Positions 26,463 to 35,626 of a stretch of 64,000 nt of DNA are shown one piece after another. The notes beneath the pieces are model-generated. The model saw only the letters and a list, made by a program, of their open reading frames with translations, had not been told where the DNA came from and searched no databases. Source of the DNA: Phenylobacterium glaciei (lineage in GTDB: Bacteria; Pseudomonadota; Alphaproteobacteria; Caulobacterales; Caulobacteraceae). Position numbers and translations under genes: made by a program. Position 1 is the first letter of the stretch; each line of letters starts with the position of its first letter. Where the stretch lies: positions 248,001 through 312,000 of the forward strand of contig NZ_JAGSGD010000001.1 of NCBI RefSeq assembly GCF_016772415.1, written 5' to 3'.

Positions 26463-26543
26463 GACGCTGGAGTGGCACGGGTCGCCCTGTGGCTCAAGCG
26501 GGAGGCTGGCGCGGGCGGGGCTTGCGGTCTAAGACCCAAGGCC

Positions 26544-27302
26544 ATGACAGGACCTGCCGCCACCTTCGGTTTCCGCGACGTGGACCCCGCCGAGAAGCCG
26601 CGTCTGGTGCGCGGAGTCTTCGACAAGGTCGCCAGCCGCTACGACCTGATGAACGACCTGATGAGCGCCGGCGTCCACCGCCTGTGGAAGGACGCTGTCG
26701 CCGCGCGCCTGAACCCGCAGCCGGGCGAGGTGATCGTCGACTGCGCCGGGGGCACCGGCGACATGGCCCGCCGTTTCGCCAAGATGGCGCGAGCCGCCCA
26801 GCTGCGCCGGGGCGGGGACGACGCGGCCATCCACATCATCGACTACAACGCCGAGATGATCGCCGCGGGCCGTGAGCGCGGCGGGGAGCCGGAGATCACC
26901 TGGACCGTCGGCGATGCCCAGCGCCTGCCGCTGCCGGACGCCAGCGCCAACGCCTATGTGATCTCCTTCGGAATCCGCAACGTCACCGACATCTCCGCGG
27001 CCCTGCGCGAGGCGCGACGGGTGCTGAAGCCCGGCGGCCGGTTCCTGTGCCTGGAGTTCTCGCAGCCGGCCACCGAGGCCCTGCGCCGCGCCTATGACGC
27101 CTATTCTTTCAAGGTGATCCCGGCCATCGGCGAACTGGTGGCCAAGGACCGCGCCTCCTACCAGTATCTGGTGGAGAGCATCCGCCGGTTCCCCGACCAG
27201 AAGACCTTCGTCGACCTGATCACCAAGGCCGGGTTCAGCCGCGCCGGCTACACCAACTTCACCGGCGGGGTCGCGGCCCTGCACCACGGTTGGGCTGTCT
27301 GA
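26544..27302 (+). CDS. ubiE: Ubiquinone/menaquinone biosynthesis C-methyltransferase
   Basis: A 252-residue SAM-dependent enzyme methylating the benzoquinol ring of ubiquinone. UbiE signatures are [20 protein letters not shown] near the N-terminus, the SAM motif [14 protein letters not shown], and [18 protein letters not shown]. An insertion of about ten residues follows the SAM motif ([16 protein letters not shown]). The ATG at 26544 is chosen by alignment; the frame stays open far upstream across mutM but that part is not coding. ubiB starts 3 bases after its stop, giving a ubiE-ubiB unit. Confidence 0.95.
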   Translation: MTGPAATFGFRDVDPAEKPRLVRGVFDKVASRYDLMNDLMSAGVHRLWKDAVAARLNPQPGEVIVDCAGGTGDMARRFAKMARAAQLRRGGDDAAIHIIDYNAEMIAAGRERGGEPEITWTVGDAQRLPLPDASANAYVISFGIRNVTDISAALREARRVLKPGGRFLCLEFSQPATEALRRAYDAYSFKVIPAIGELVAKDRASYQYLVESIRRFPDQKTFVDLITKAGFSRAGYTNFTGGVAALHHGWAV

Positions 27303-27305
27303 TCG

Positions 27306-28811
27306 GTGGGGACCCTGACGGCCACTTGTCGGCTAATGTCGGCCGGCCTGCTGCTGGCGCGCAATGACGCCCTCCTGCCCCGTGAACTGGCCGCCCTCTA
27401 TCCGCCGGGCCTGAAATTCCTCGCAAATCTGTCGCGGATCGCCGCCGGTCCGTCCGCCCGCCTCGGCCGCCCGGGGGAACGCCTGGCGCGGTCGCTGGAA
27501 CGGCTGGGCCCGGTGGCCATCAAGCTGGGTCAACTTCTCTCCACGAGGGCCGACATCTTCGGTGAGACCTTCGCCCTTGACCTCGCCCGCCTGAAGGACA
27601 AGCTCGATCCCTTCCCCACCGACCAGGCCCGCCGCGAGGTGGAGCTGACCCTGGGCCGCAAGGTGGAGAGCCTCTATTCCAGCTTCGGTCCGCCGGTGGC
27701 CGCCGCCTCCCTCGCCCAGGCCCACCAGGCCACCCTGCTGGACGGTCGCAGGGTCGCCGTGAAGGTGCTGCGGCCGGGCATCGCCCTGCGGGTGGCCCAG
27801 GACGCCGAGGTCATGGCCCTGGCCGGCCGGCTGGTGGAGCGCTGGAGCCTGGTGGCGCGAAGGCTTGAACCCAGAGCCCTGGCCGCCACCGTCATCCGCG
27901 CCACTGAGCTGGAGCTGGACCTGCGCCTCGAGGCCGCCGGGGCCGACGAACTGGCGGGCGTCATGGCCCGCGACGGCTATATGTCGACGCCGAAGATCGT
28001 CTGGGAAGGGGTCGGCAAGCGGGTCCTCACCCAGGAATGGGCGCCGGGCGCGCCGCTCTCCGACGAGGCGGCCCTGACCTTGCCGGGCCTCGACCGCCAG
28101 GCCCTGGCCGACAACCTGATCCGCGCCTTCCTGGCCCAGGCTCTGGACCACGGGGTCTTCCACGCCGACCTGCACGAGGGGAACCTGTTCGTCGCCGCGC
28201 CGGACAAGGTGATCGCCGTCGACTTCGGGATCATCGGCCGGCTCGGCGCGCCCGAGCGGCGGTATCTGGCCGAGATCCTCTGGGGGTTCCTGGAAAAGGA
28301 CTACGACCGGGTGGCCCAGGTCCACTTCGAGGCGGGCTATGTGCCGGCCGGTCACAGCCCCGCGGCCTTCGCCCAGGCGCTGCGGGCGGTTGGCGAACAG
28401 GTGTTCGGGCGGCCCGCCAACGAGATCTCCATGAGCCGGGTGCTGATCCAGCTGTTCGAGATCACCGCCCTGTTCGACATGAAGCTGCGGCCCGAACTGG
28501 TGCTGCTGCAGAAGACCATGATGACCGTGGAGGGCGTCGCCCGCCGCATCTGTCCTGATCACGACATCTGGGCCGCCGCCGATCCGGTGGTGCGCCGCTG
28601 GATGCTGCGGGAGCTGTCTCCGGCCGCCAAGGTCAAGCGGTTCGCCGACGAGGGGCTGCAGGCCCTGCGCAACCTCGCCCGCCTGCTGGAAAACCCACCG
28701 CAGCCCGCCGTGGCGGTGGTGGAGGTCGAGGCGTCACATCCGGCCCGCTGGTTCGCCTTCGGGGCCTTGACGGCGGCGGCGGTCTTCCTGCTGGCGTCCT
28801 GGCTCTTCTAG
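27306..28811 (+). CDS. ubiB: UbiB, atypical kinase for ubiquinone biosynthesis
   Basis: A 501-residue ABC1/ADCK-type protein, an atypical kinase or ATPase needed for ubiquinone synthesis at the membrane. The family KxGQ motif appears as AIKLGQLLSTRADIF, the Ala-rich nucleotide loop as AAASLAQAHQ, then VAVKVLRPGI, the catalytic HADLHEGNLFV and the metal site VDFGIIGRL. A C-terminal hydrophobic segment (FGALTAAAVFLLASWLF) anchors it. The start is GTG at 27306; an ATG ten codons later is possible. Its end overlaps the convergent cupin gene by 4 bases. Confidence 0.95.
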   Translation: MGTLTATCRLMSAGLLLARNDALLPRELAALYPPGLKFLANLSRIAAGPSARLGRPGERLARSLERLGPVAIKLGQLLSTRADIFGETFALDLARLKDKLDPFPTDQARREVELTLGRKVESLYSSFGPPVAAASLAQAHQATLLDGRRVAVKVLRPGIALRVAQDAEVMALAGRLVERWSLVARRLEPRALAATVIRATELELDLRLEAAGADELAGVMARDGYMSTPKIVWEGVGKRVLTQEWAPGAPLSDEAALTLPGLDRQALADNLIRAFLAQALDHGVFHADLHEGNLFVAAPDKVIAVDFGIIGRLGAPERRYLAEILWGFLEKDYDRVAQVHFEAGYVPAGHSPAAFAQALRAVGEQVFGRPANEISMSRVLIQLFEITALFDMKLRPELVLLQKTMMTVEGVARRICPDHDIWAAADPVVRRWMLRELSPAAKVKRFADEGLQALRNLARLLENPPQPAVAVVEVEASHPARWFAFGALTAAAVFLLASWLF

Positions 28812-29305
28812 GGCAGCTTGGTCCGCGCGCCCCATTCCTCGGGGGTCAGTTCCTCGACGCCGCCGTCTCCGAACATCGTGATCCGCCCGGGACGGAAGAC
28901 CGTGGTCTTGCCGATGCTGGGCATTTCGGCGATCTCCACCCGCGCCCGTTCCCCGGCGGTGAGGTAGAGCAGGTCGCTGGCCCCGGTGTTGCGGAAGCCA
29001 TGCACCACGCCGTCGGTGGGGAAGCCTACGAAGTCTCCCGGCCCCACCGCATGGGCCTCGCCGTCCAGGGTCACCTCGCCGGTCCCCTCCAGGACGAAGA
29101 TGAACTCCTCCTCCACGGCGTGGCTATGGGCGATGAAGCTCTCCTTGCCGGGCGGCAGGCGGACCAGGTTGGTCAGCACCCGCTTCATCCCGGTCTGGTC
29201 GCCCAGCCGGGCCATCTTCATTTCCGAGTCCGGATTGAACGGATGGCGGCCCGAGGGCAGGGACGACCAGTCCAGGTCGCGGGTGCGGATGATGTGCCTA
29301 TCCAT
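28808..29305 (-). CDS. Cupin-domain protein
   Basis: A 165-residue protein with a single cupin fold at about residues 35-115. The metal-binding motif 1 reads HSHAVEEEFIFVLEG, and motif 2 is GDFVGFPTDGVVHGF. A C-terminal tail (FRPGRITMFGDGGVEELTPEEWG) is unusual. Cupins of this layout are often small-molecule isomerases, dioxygenases or binding proteins; the substrate is unknown. The ATG at 29305 overlaps the stop of the upstream lipoprotein gene by 8 bases, so the two are translationally coupled. Confidence 0.8.
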   Translation of the reverse strand: MDRHIIRTRDLDWSSLPSGRHPFNPDSEMKMARLGDQTGMKRVLTNLVRLPPGKESFIAHSHAVEEEFIFVLEGTGEVTLDGEAHAVGPGDFVGFPTDGVVHGFRNTGASDLLYLTAGERARVEIAEMPSIGKTTVFRPGRITMFGDGGVEELTPEEWGARTKLP

Positions 29306-29846
29306 CGTCGCGGTTTCGGCGGTCGGACTTGGCCGTCTGGCGCTTGGCCTCGCGGGCCTTCTGCTCATCCCAGTAGGCCTGCCCCTCGTCCGGCTTGAAC
29401 ATGGTGCGCGGCGCGCCCTCCTTGTTGGCCACCGCGAAGACATTGCTCTTGGGGTCATAGAAGAGGGTGTCGCCGTTGGACCGCTTCAGCGTCTGGGTCC
29501 CGGCCGGAGGATGATCGACGAAGGCGTGGGCCTTCTTCACGAAGGCGTCCAGATTGTCGGCGCCGAAGGCCTCGCCGTTGCGCTCGAAGCTCTTGGCGGC
29601 GTTCTCCTGCGCCGTGCCCTTGCGGCTGGAGGACCACATGGGCTTGCCGTCCACCTCTGGCACGGCCTCGTCCCGGCGGTCGGCGCTGACCGTGGTGTTC
29701 GCATCTCGCCCGCTGTCGGAGGCGGAAGATGAGGATGTCGAAGATGCGTTGTCCGAGGACTTGCTCGCCACCGCCGAGGGCCGCTCGCAGGCGGCCAGCA
29801 AAAGCAGCGCGGCGCCCGCGCTGAACCAGACCTTGAACCCAGCCAT
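29298..29846 (-). CDS. Lipoprotein with a toxin-like (BECR-fold nuclease-like) domain
   Basis: A 182-residue protein. Residues 1-20 are a lipoprotein signal ending in lipobox LAAC, and Glu follows the Cys, favouring the outer membrane. A Ser/Asp-rich linker (25-60) leads to a folded region at about 75-162: SFERNGEAFG, AHAFVDH, GDTLFYDPKSNVFAVA and RTMFKPDEGQAYW. From memory, this order (xFxxHGxEFG, then GDxxxYxxxTNxF, then RTxFKP) is that of C-terminal nuclease toxins with a barnase/EndoU/colicin-like fold. Here the usual His pair in the first block is replaced (SFERNG). No obvious immunity gene is adjacent. GGAGAG precedes the ATG at good spacing. Function is inference. Confidence 0.65.
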   Translation of the reverse strand: MAGFKVWFSAGAALLLLAACERPSAVASKSSDNASSTSSSSASDSGRDANTTVSADRRDEAVPEVDGKPMWSSSRKGTAQENAAKSFERNGEAFGADNLDAFVKKAHAFVDHPPAGTQTLKRSNGDTLFYDPKSNVFAVANKEGAPRTMFKPDEGQAYWDEQKAREAKRQTAKSDRRNRDDG

Positions 29847-29965
29847 CGTGTTCTCTCCCTGCACGGCCAAGTGAAGCTGGAACAAATTAAGAACAGATCG
29901 GCGGGTTTGTCCAGCCGGTCTGTTTGGCCTATGACCGGGGACCTTCACCAAGGGGGCGCGAAGCC

Positions 29966-31159
29966 TTGTCGGAAAAGCGAATTCTCCTGATCGTGGGCGG
30001 CGGGATCGCGGCCTATAAGAGCCTCGAACTGGTGCGGCTGCTGCGCAAGGCCGGCGTCGCGGTGCGGCCGATCCTGACCGCCGCCGGCGCCCAGTTCGTT
30101 ACGCCGCTCAGCCTCTCGGCGCTCTGCGAAGACCGCGTCTATTCCGAACTCTTCTCGCTGGATGACGAGTCGGAGATGGGCCACATCCAGCTCTCCCGCT
30201 CCGCTGACCTGGTGGTGGTCGCGCCCGCCACCGCCGACCTGATGGCCAAGGCCGCGAATGGTCTGGCCAACGACTTGGCGTCGACGACCCTATTGGCGAC
30301 CGACAAGCGGGTGCTGATGGCGCCGGCTATGAACGTGCGCATGTGGAACCACCCGGCCACCCGGCGGAACCTGGCGACCCTGGCCGCCGATGGCGTCGCC
30401 TTCGTCGGTCCCGATGAAGGCGCCATGGCCTGCGGCGAGTTCGGGCCCGGCCGTTTGGCCGAGCCGCCGGAGATCTTCGCCGCCATCATGAAGGCCCTGG
30501 AGGGCCCCGCGGCGAAGCCGCTCGCGGGACGCAGGGCCATCGTCACCGCCGGCCCCACCGCCGAGCCTATCGACCCGGTCCGCGTGCTCACCAACCGCTC
30601 CAGCGGCAAGCAGGGTTTCGCCATCGCCGCCGCCCTGGCCGAACTCGGGGCCGACGTCACCCTGGTGGCGGGTCCGGTGGCGCTCGCGACCCCGCTGGGG
30701 GTCAAGCGCGTGGACGTGGAGACGGCCCGCGAGATGCTGGCCGCCTGCGAGGCCGCCCTTCCGGCCGACATCTGTGTCTGCGTGGCGGCGGTCTCCGACT
30801 GGCGGCCCGAAACCGAGGCCGGCTCCAAGATGAAGAAGGGGGCCGATGGCCCGCCTGCCCTGACGCTGGTGGAGAACCCCGACATCCTGGCCACCCTCTC
30901 CAACGGCTTCCCCCGCCCCAAGCTGGTGGTGGGCTTCGCCGCCGAGACCGACAATGTGGAGGCCTACGCCCAGGCCAAGCTGGCCAAGAAGGGCTGCGAC
31001 TGGATCGTGGCCAATGACGTCAGCATCACGGGCACGATGGGCGGCGACGACAATGCCGTTTCCATCGTCACGCCCCAGGGAATCGAGCGATGGGAGCGGA
31101 CCGCAAAGTCCGACGTCGCCCGCAAGCTGGCGACGCGCATGGCCGAGGAGCTCTCTTGA
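29966..31159 (+). CDS. coaBC: Bifunctional phosphopantothenoylcysteine decarboxylase/synthase
   Basis: A 397-residue coenzyme A biosynthesis enzyme that couples 4'-phosphopantothenate to cysteine (CoaB) and decarboxylates the product (CoaC). The N-terminal flavoprotein domain shows [16 protein letters not shown] and the substrate clamp [17 protein letters not shown]. The C-terminal CoaB domain has [22 protein letters not shown]. The TTG at 29966 is chosen because AAGGGGG lies upstream and the protein then begins at the conserved strand; a TTG at 29924 is in frame. The stop overlaps the dut start (TTGA). Confidence 0.93.
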   Translation: MSEKRILLIVGGGIAAYKSLELVRLLRKAGVAVRPILTAAGAQFVTPLSLSALCEDRVYSELFSLDDESEMGHIQLSRSADLVVVAPATADLMAKAANGLANDLASTTLLATDKRVLMAPAMNVRMWNHPATRRNLATLAADGVAFVGPDEGAMACGEFGPGRLAEPPEIFAAIMKALEGPAAKPLAGRRAIVTAGPTAEPIDPVRVLTNRSSGKQGFAIAAALAELGADVTLVAGPVALATPLGVKRVDVETAREMLAACEAALPADICVCVAAVSDWRPETEAGSKMKKGADGPPALTLVENPDILATLSNGFPRPKLVVGFAAETDNVEAYAQAKLAKKGCDWIVANDVSITGTMGGDDNAVSIVTPQGIERWERTAKSDVARKLATRMAEELS

Positions 31160-31605
31160 ACCTGCCTATCAAGCGCCTGGCGCATAATTTGGAACTGCCG
31201 CTGCCGGCCTATGAGACCGCCGATTCCGCCGGCATGGACCTGCGGGCCGCTGTGCCGCAGGGCGAGCCGGTGGTGATCCGCCCGGGCGACCGGTTCGCCG
31301 TGCCGACCGGATTGGCCATGGCGATCCCCCGCGGCTTCGAGGGCCAGGTGCGGCCGCGCTCGGGCCTGGCGCTGAAGTCCGGGATCACCTGCCTGAACAC
31401 GCCCGGCACCGTCGATTCCGACTACCGGGGCGAGGTGAAGGTCATCCTGATCAACCTCGGCGCAGAAGATTTCACCGTTCGCAGAGGCGACCGCATCGCC
31501 CAGATGGTCATCGCCCCGGTGATCCAGGCGACGGTGGCCGAGGTCAGCGACCTCGACGAGACGGCGCGCGGCGCTGGCGGGTTCGGGTCTACTGGGGCCG
31601 CTTGA
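31156..31605 (+). CDS. dut: Deoxyuridine 5'-triphosphate nucleotidohydrolase
   Basis: A 149-residue trimeric dUTPase that keeps uracil out of DNA. All five motifs are visible: [39 protein letters not shown] and the C-terminal arm [10 protein letters not shown]. The TTG start (31156) overlaps the coaBC stop and has GAGGAG 5 bases upstream. The coaBC-dut pair is common in Proteobacteria. It converges with the amidase gene with a 3-bp gap. Confidence 0.96.
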   Translation: MNLPIKRLAHNLELPLPAYETADSAGMDLRAAVPQGEPVVIRPGDRFAVPTGLAMAIPRGFEGQVRPRSGLALKSGITCLNTPGTVDSDYRGEVKVILINLGAEDFTVRRGDRIAQMVIAPVIQATVAEVSDLDETARGAGGFGSTGAA

Positions 31606-31608
31606 TCC

Positions 31609-33054
31609 TCAGAAATCTATCGTCGGCGCGACGAAGCCGCGGATGTTCTCGTCAATGGCCTGGGCGATGGCCAGGGTCTTGGCGTCGCCGCCCTGGGGGC
31701 CGATGAGCTGGACGCCCACCGGGAGGCCTGACATGGCGTGGCCGGCCGGGACCGTGGTCACCGGCAGGTAGCAGGCGGTGGCCAGGGCGATCCAGTCCAG
31801 CATCGCGGCGTAGGGCAGGGTCTGGCCCGTGGAACAGACCAGCTTACGGCTCGCGAAGGCGCGATGGTTGTGCTGGAAGGCCACCACCGGGCTGACCGGG
31901 GCCAGGATCACATCGAACTTGGAGAAGACGGTCTTCAGGCCGTCGCGCAGGCGGCAGCGGACCTCGTCGGCCTCCAGCCACTCGGCGTGGGTGGCGGTAT
32001 AGGCCCGCACCTGGGCCAGGGAGGAGCGCTCGTCGGCCCCCAGGGTCACGGCCAGCTTGGCGACGCCGCGCATGGACTGCATCTGGCGACGCTGGGCGTC
32101 CGGCAGGTCCGAGCCGATGATCGAACCCAGCAGCACCTGGTAGGCGCTCATAAGCTGGTCGGTGGGGACCGGGCTGGAGATAATCTCGATCTCGGCGCCG
32201 GCCTCGGCCAGCTGGGTGACGAAGGACTCCAGAACGGTGCGAACTTCACCGTCCAGGGGGAAGCCATCCTCATCGAGCCACACCCCGATCTTGGTCTTGG
32301 TAAGGTCGGCGGCGGGCGCCTTGGCCGCCACCGGACCATTGGCGATCAGCGAGAGCAGCAGGCGCAGATCCCGCGCCGAGCGGGCCATGGGCCCGATCAC
32401 GTTGAGGTCGCGCTCGGCATGGGCGCCGGGATGGGGCGGTACGTGGCCGATCTGCGAGACGAGGCCCCAGGTGGGCTTGTGGGAGAAGACGCCACAGAAA
32501 TGGGCCGGAACCCGCAGGGAGCCGCCGATATCCGAGCCGATCTCCAGGGGCGTGATGCCGACGGCCAGCGCTGCCGCCGCCCCGCCGGAGGAGCCGCCGC
32601 TGGTGCGCTCGGCGTCCCAGGGGTTGTTGGTGGTCCCGTAGAGGTCGTTGAAGCTCTGCCAGTCCCCGGCCATAACCGGCACATTGGTCTTGCCCCAGAT
32701 CACCGCTCCCGCGCGGCGCGCGCCCGAGACGGCGTCCGCGTCCTCGCAGACCCGGTGGCGGAAGCTGTCGAGCCCCGCCGAGGCCGGCATGCCCGCCACG
32801 TCCAGGGTGTCCTTGATGGTCATGGGCAGACCGGCCAGCGGTCCGAGGTGGCCGTCCTTCACCCGGGTGTCGTCGATGGACCGCGCCCGCTCCAGGGCGT
32901 GGGAGAGGTCGGCGTTGACCACGGCGTTGAGGCGCTTGTGCAGCTTCTCATGACGGCCGAGCGCCAGCTTCAGCAGTTCCTCCGACGAGATGCGCTTGCT
33001 CTGCAGGGCGGCGAGCTGGCTCGTGGCGTCCTGGATCAGGATGTCTCCGGCCAT
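31609..33054 (-). CDS. Amidase (amidase signature family)
   Basis: A 481-residue Ser-Ser-Lys hydrolase. The catalytic Lys is in the segment WGKTNVPVMAGDW, and the two serines are in the glycine-rich signature TSGGSSGGAAAALA and GSDIGGSLRVPA. The length is typical. Amidases of this family cleave diverse amides, and GatA is related, but the absence of gatB/gatC and the sequence between motifs argue for a catabolic amidase. Substrate unknown. ATG 33054 is preferred, with GGGGG 8 bases upstream; TTG 33060 is also in frame. Confidence 0.88.
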   Translation of the reverse strand: MAGDILIQDATSQLAALQSKRISSEELLKLALGRHEKLHKRLNAVVNADLSHALERARSIDDTRVKDGHLGPLAGLPMTIKDTLDVAGMPASAGLDSFRHRVCEDADAVSGARRAGAVIWGKTNVPVMAGDWQSFNDLYGTTNNPWDAERTSGGSSGGAAAALAVGITPLEIGSDIGGSLRVPAHFCGVFSHKPTWGLVSQIGHVPPHPGAHAERDLNVIGPMARSARDLRLLLSLIANGPVAAKAPAADLTKTKIGVWLDEDGFPLDGEVRTVLESFVTQLAEAGAEIEIISSPVPTDQLMSAYQVLLGSIIGSDLPDAQRRQMQSMRGVAKLAVTLGADERSSLAQVRAYTATHAEWLEADEVRCRLRDGLKTVFSKFDVILAPVSPVVAFQHNHRAFASRKLVCSTGQTLPYAAMLDWIALATACYLPVTTVPAGHAMSGLPVGVQLIGPQGGDAKTLAIAQAIDENIRGFVAPTIDF

Positions 33055-33092
33055 GCGCAATACCCCCTCAAAACGGTTAAAAAGTTTTCGCC

Positions 33093-33893
33093 TCAGGACT
33101 TGAGGACGTCCTGCATGTCGTAGGCGCCGGACGGCTTTCCCGCCGCCCAGAGCGCGGCCTGGACCGCGCCGCGGGCGAACAGGCGCCGGTCGCGGGCCGA
33201 GTGGCTGAGGGTGAGGATCTCGTCCTCGGCGGCGAAGATCACTGAGTGCTCGCCGATGATGTCGCCGCCGCGCATGACGGAGAAGCCGATATCGCCGGTG
33301 GCGCGCGGACCGTTGAGGCCGTCACGGCCGCGTTGGGCGACATCGTTCAGGTCCACGCCGCGGCCCTCGGCGGCGGCTTCGCCCAGCATCAGGGCGGTGC
33401 CGGAGGGGCTATCGACCTTGCGGCGGTGGTGGGCCTCGAAGACCTCGATGTCGTAGTCGCTGGCGGCCAGGGCCTTGGCGGCCTGGGTCACCAGGCTCAT
33501 CAGCATGTTGACGCCGAGCGAGAAGTTGCGGGCCCGGACGATGGGGATCTTCGCCGCGCAGGCGTCGATGAGGGCGCCGTCCGCCTCGGAAATGCCGGTG
33601 GCGCCGATCACCAGGGCCGGGCCGCCGCGCGCGGCGCAGTGCTGGGCCAGGGCCACGGAGGCGGCCGGCGTGGTGAAGTCGATGACCACGTCGCAGGCGG
33701 CCAGCGCCTCGTCGCGGCTGACCAGGCCCTCGCCGGCGGCGTCGGGCCGGTCGAAACGGGCGGCCAAGACCACGTCGTCACGGGCCTCAACCACGGCGGC
33801 GATCGCCTGACCCATGCGGCCAAGGGCCCCGGCGATGGCGATGCGGATGGGAGCGGTCAGCGGGGTCTCTCCGGGGATGTGCGTTTGACGCAC
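33093..33893 (-). CDS. dapB: 4-hydroxy-tetrahydrodipicolinate reductase
   Basis: A reductase of the lysine and meso-diaminopimelate pathway using NAD(P)H. The nucleotide-binding motif is [14 protein letters not shown], the catalytic region is [20 protein letters not shown], and [17 protein letters not shown] is also typical. The start is uncertain: GTG 33893 lies in a hairpin (GTGCGT/ACGCAC) and lacks a ribosome site. CTG 33860 has GGAGAG 6 bases upstream and places the initiator at the family start ([10 protein letters not shown]). The frame further upstream is the translated repeat element and is not coding. Confidence 0.92.
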   Translation of the reverse strand: MRQTHIPGETPLTAPIRIAIAGALGRMGQAIAAVVEARDDVVLAARFDRPDAAGEGLVSRDEALAACDVVIDFTTPAASVALAQHCAARGGPALVIGATGISEADGALIDACAAKIPIVRARNFSLGVNMLMSLVTQAAKALAASDYDIEVFEAHHRRKVDSPSGTALMLGEAAAEGRGVDLNDVAQRGRDGLNGPRATGDIGFSVMRGGDIIGEHSVIFAAEDEILTLSHSARDRRLFARGAVQAALWAAGKPSGAYDMQDVLKS

Positions 33894-33950
33894 ATGCTTG
33901 TCCCGCGATGCTGCCGGTTGGGTCAAGGGAGAGCGCCAACCCTCTTGATC

Positions 33951-34070
33951 GTCATGGCCGGGTTTGTCCCGGCCACCCATGATCTCCGTAGCTCAGGAAG
34001 AGACAATGGCGCCGCCGCGACCTGCGGTGAGGCGGAGATCATGGGTCCCCGGGACAAGCCCGGGGATGAC
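33951..34070. repeat. Dispersed inverted-repeat element, second type
   Basis: Arms at 33951-33988 and 34033-34070 are imperfect reverse complements over 38 bp (GTCATGGCCGGGTTTGTCCC against GTCATCCCCGGGCTTGTCCC, then CCATGATCTCCG in both). It fills the gap between dapB and the GST gene. It differs from the copies at 23591 and 25465, but has the same architecture of paired GC palindromes facing each other. Confidence 0.8.
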
Positions 34071-34090
34071 GTACTTTGAGGTAGGGGGCC

Positions 34091-34711
34091 TTACGCCGCC
34101 TGAAACAGCCCCATTTCTTCCTGCATCGCGCGCGCGACGTGCGGCCTTGCCGTCACCCGGGCGTAGTAGGCGGCCACGGAGGGCCAGGTCGCCAGGTCGA
34201 CGCCGACGAACTGCGCCCAGTTCAGCACGGCGGTGAGGTAGGCGTCGGCGACGCTGAAGCGGTCCAGCAGGTAGTCGCGGCCTCGCAGGTGGGCGTCGAG
34301 ATAGGCCAGGCGGCTGACCGCGGCCTCGCGGGCATAGGTCTTGGCGCCGTCATTGGCCTTGGGGCTTAACAGGGGCGTGAACACGCTCTTGTGCAGCTCC
34401 GATCCGATGAAGCTGAGCCATTGGGTCAGGCGCGAACGCTCAATCCCACCCGTCGGCGCCAGGTTCGCCGCCGGGAACTGGTCGGCGAGGAAGGGCAGGA
34501 TGGCGGCGTTCTCAGTGAGGATGTCGCCGCCGTCTGTGCGCAGGGCCGGGACCATGCCCTTGGCGTTGATGGCGCGGTAGTCGGCGCCGTCGGCGGTCGT
34601 CTGGGTCTTGGTGTCCACCTGGCGCAGGGCGACGGAGCCCTCCGCGCCGGCCTCGTAGACCGTGATGCGTGAGGCGAGCGAGCAGGCGAGGGGTGAGAAG
34701 TACAGGTCCAT
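34091..34711 (-). CDS. Glutathione S-transferase, beta-class-like
   Basis: A 206-residue protein with an N-terminal thioredoxin-like domain (MDLYFSPLACSLASRI, with the beta-class Cys10) and the glutathione-binding TENAAILPFLAD. The C-terminal helical domain is FSVADAYLTAVLNWAQFVG. It conjugates or reduces electrophiles with glutathione; the substrate is unknown. It is divergent from a TetR regulator, with a shared operator-like region and an ideal GGAGG ribosome site, so it is a probable target of that regulator. Confidence 0.9.
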   Translation of the reverse strand: MDLYFSPLACSLASRITVYEAGAEGSVALRQVDTKTQTTADGADYRAINAKGMVPALRTDGGDILTENAAILPFLADQFPAANLAPTGGIERSRLTQWLSFIGSELHKSVFTPLLSPKANDGAKTYAREAAVSRLAYLDAHLRGRDYLLDRFSVADAYLTAVLNWAQFVGVDLATWPSVAAYYARVTARPHVARAMQEEMGLFQAA

Positions 34712-34735
34712 GACGTCCTCCGGTCGGTTTATTTA

Positions 34736-34792
34736 CATACCGTCCGATACAAAATAAAAGGCGTCAATTATTTTGTACAAATTGGTACGAAA
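34736..34792. promoter_or_regulatory. Operator-like palindromes between gst and tetR
   Basis: An AT-rich control region. TTTGTAC-AAATTG-GTACGAAA (34772-34792) is an imperfect palindrome with GTAC cores. A second related pair, ATACCGTCCGATAC, lies at about 34737-34750. Two such sites between divergent genes are what a TetR-family repressor would use. Exact promoter elements are not clear to me. Confidence 0.5.
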
Positions 34793-34908
34793 TAGGCTTC
34801 GCGCGGGAAGCGATTTCCTCAACCGCTGCAAGGTCGAAATACCCCCTGGCGCCAGGCATTAAAGTCCTTAACGGTAGTAAATTAATCGCCTCGGAGATTT
34901 GATTCGAA

Positions 34909-35532
34909 GTGGTACAGAACCAACCCCGTCCTCGCGGCCGTCCTCGCAGCTACGATCCCGCCGTGGCGCTGGATCAGGCGCGCGCGGCCTTCTGGAACAC
35001 CGGCTATGCGGCGACCTCCCTGGACGACCTGTCGGCGGCGACCGGCCTGAACCGGCCCAGCCTCTATGGCGCATTCGGGGACAAGAAGGCCATGTATATC
35101 CAGGCCTTGGAGAAATCCCGGGCCGAGATCAACGCTGGGCTGGCGGCGGCGATGGCGCCCGAGGAGCATCTGCGGGTGGCTCTGACCCGGGTCTATGAGG
35201 CCTCGGCCGGCATCTATATGCGCGGCGACAGCGGGCCGCGCGGCTGCTTCCTGATCGGAACGGCGGTGACCGAGGCGGTGGACGATCCCGATATCCGCGA
35301 CGTGCTGGCGAGCGCGCTCTCCGAGATCGACGCGGCCTTCGAGGCGCGGATTTCGCGCGCCATGGAGGTGGGAAATCTGCCCGGCTCCAGCGACGCAGCC
35401 GGCATGGCGCGGGTGGCCACCGGGGTGCTGAACGGCTTGGCGGTCCGCGCCCGGGCCGGCGGCGACCTGGCGACGCTGAGGGCCATGGGCGCCTCGGTGG
35501 TGGACCTGATCTGCGGGCGGGCGGGGCGTTAG
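34909..35532 (+). CDS. TetR-family transcriptional regulator
   Basis: A 207-residue regulator with an N-terminal helix-turn-helix at about residues 15-62 (AAFWNTGYAATSLDDLSAATGLNRPSLYGAF, the TetR signature) and a ligand-binding helical domain behind it. CFLIGTAVTEAV near residue 105 is typical of the AcrR-like group whose C-terminal domain binds small molecules. The start is GTG at 34909. It is divergent from one GST gene and followed 94 bases later by another, so it probably controls both in response to an electrophile. Confidence 0.9.
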   Translation: MVQNQPRPRGRPRSYDPAVALDQARAAFWNTGYAATSLDDLSAATGLNRPSLYGAFGDKKAMYIQALEKSRAEINAGLAAAMAPEEHLRVALTRVYEASAGIYMRGDSGPRGCFLIGTAVTEAVDDPDIRDVLASALSEIDAAFEARISRAMEVGNLPGSSDAAGMARVATGVLNGLAVRARAGGDLATLRAMGASVVDLICGRAGR

Positions 35533-35626
35533 GCCAAGCTCTGGTTTCCGGAGCCCGTGGCGACTATGAGTTCCGCCGCAGCGCGCCCGCTTCGAAGAGG
35601 CGCGCCGGATCTCGTCAGGAAACGCC

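Noticed and set aside
25719..26543. A long N-terminal extension of ubiE reaching back across mutM
   Set aside because: It is simply the open antisense frame of mutM in GC-rich DNA. ubiE homologues begin near [14 protein letters not shown] at 26544.
29306..29458. Extended N-terminus of the cupin protein
   Set aside because: The Arg/Ser/Pro-rich extension is the shadow of the overlapping lipoprotein gene; the cupin begins at ATG 29305.
33894..33980. dapB start at an ATG inside the repeat element (33980)
   Set aside because: The extra residues are the translated inverted repeat, not present in DapB, and no ribosome site precedes it.
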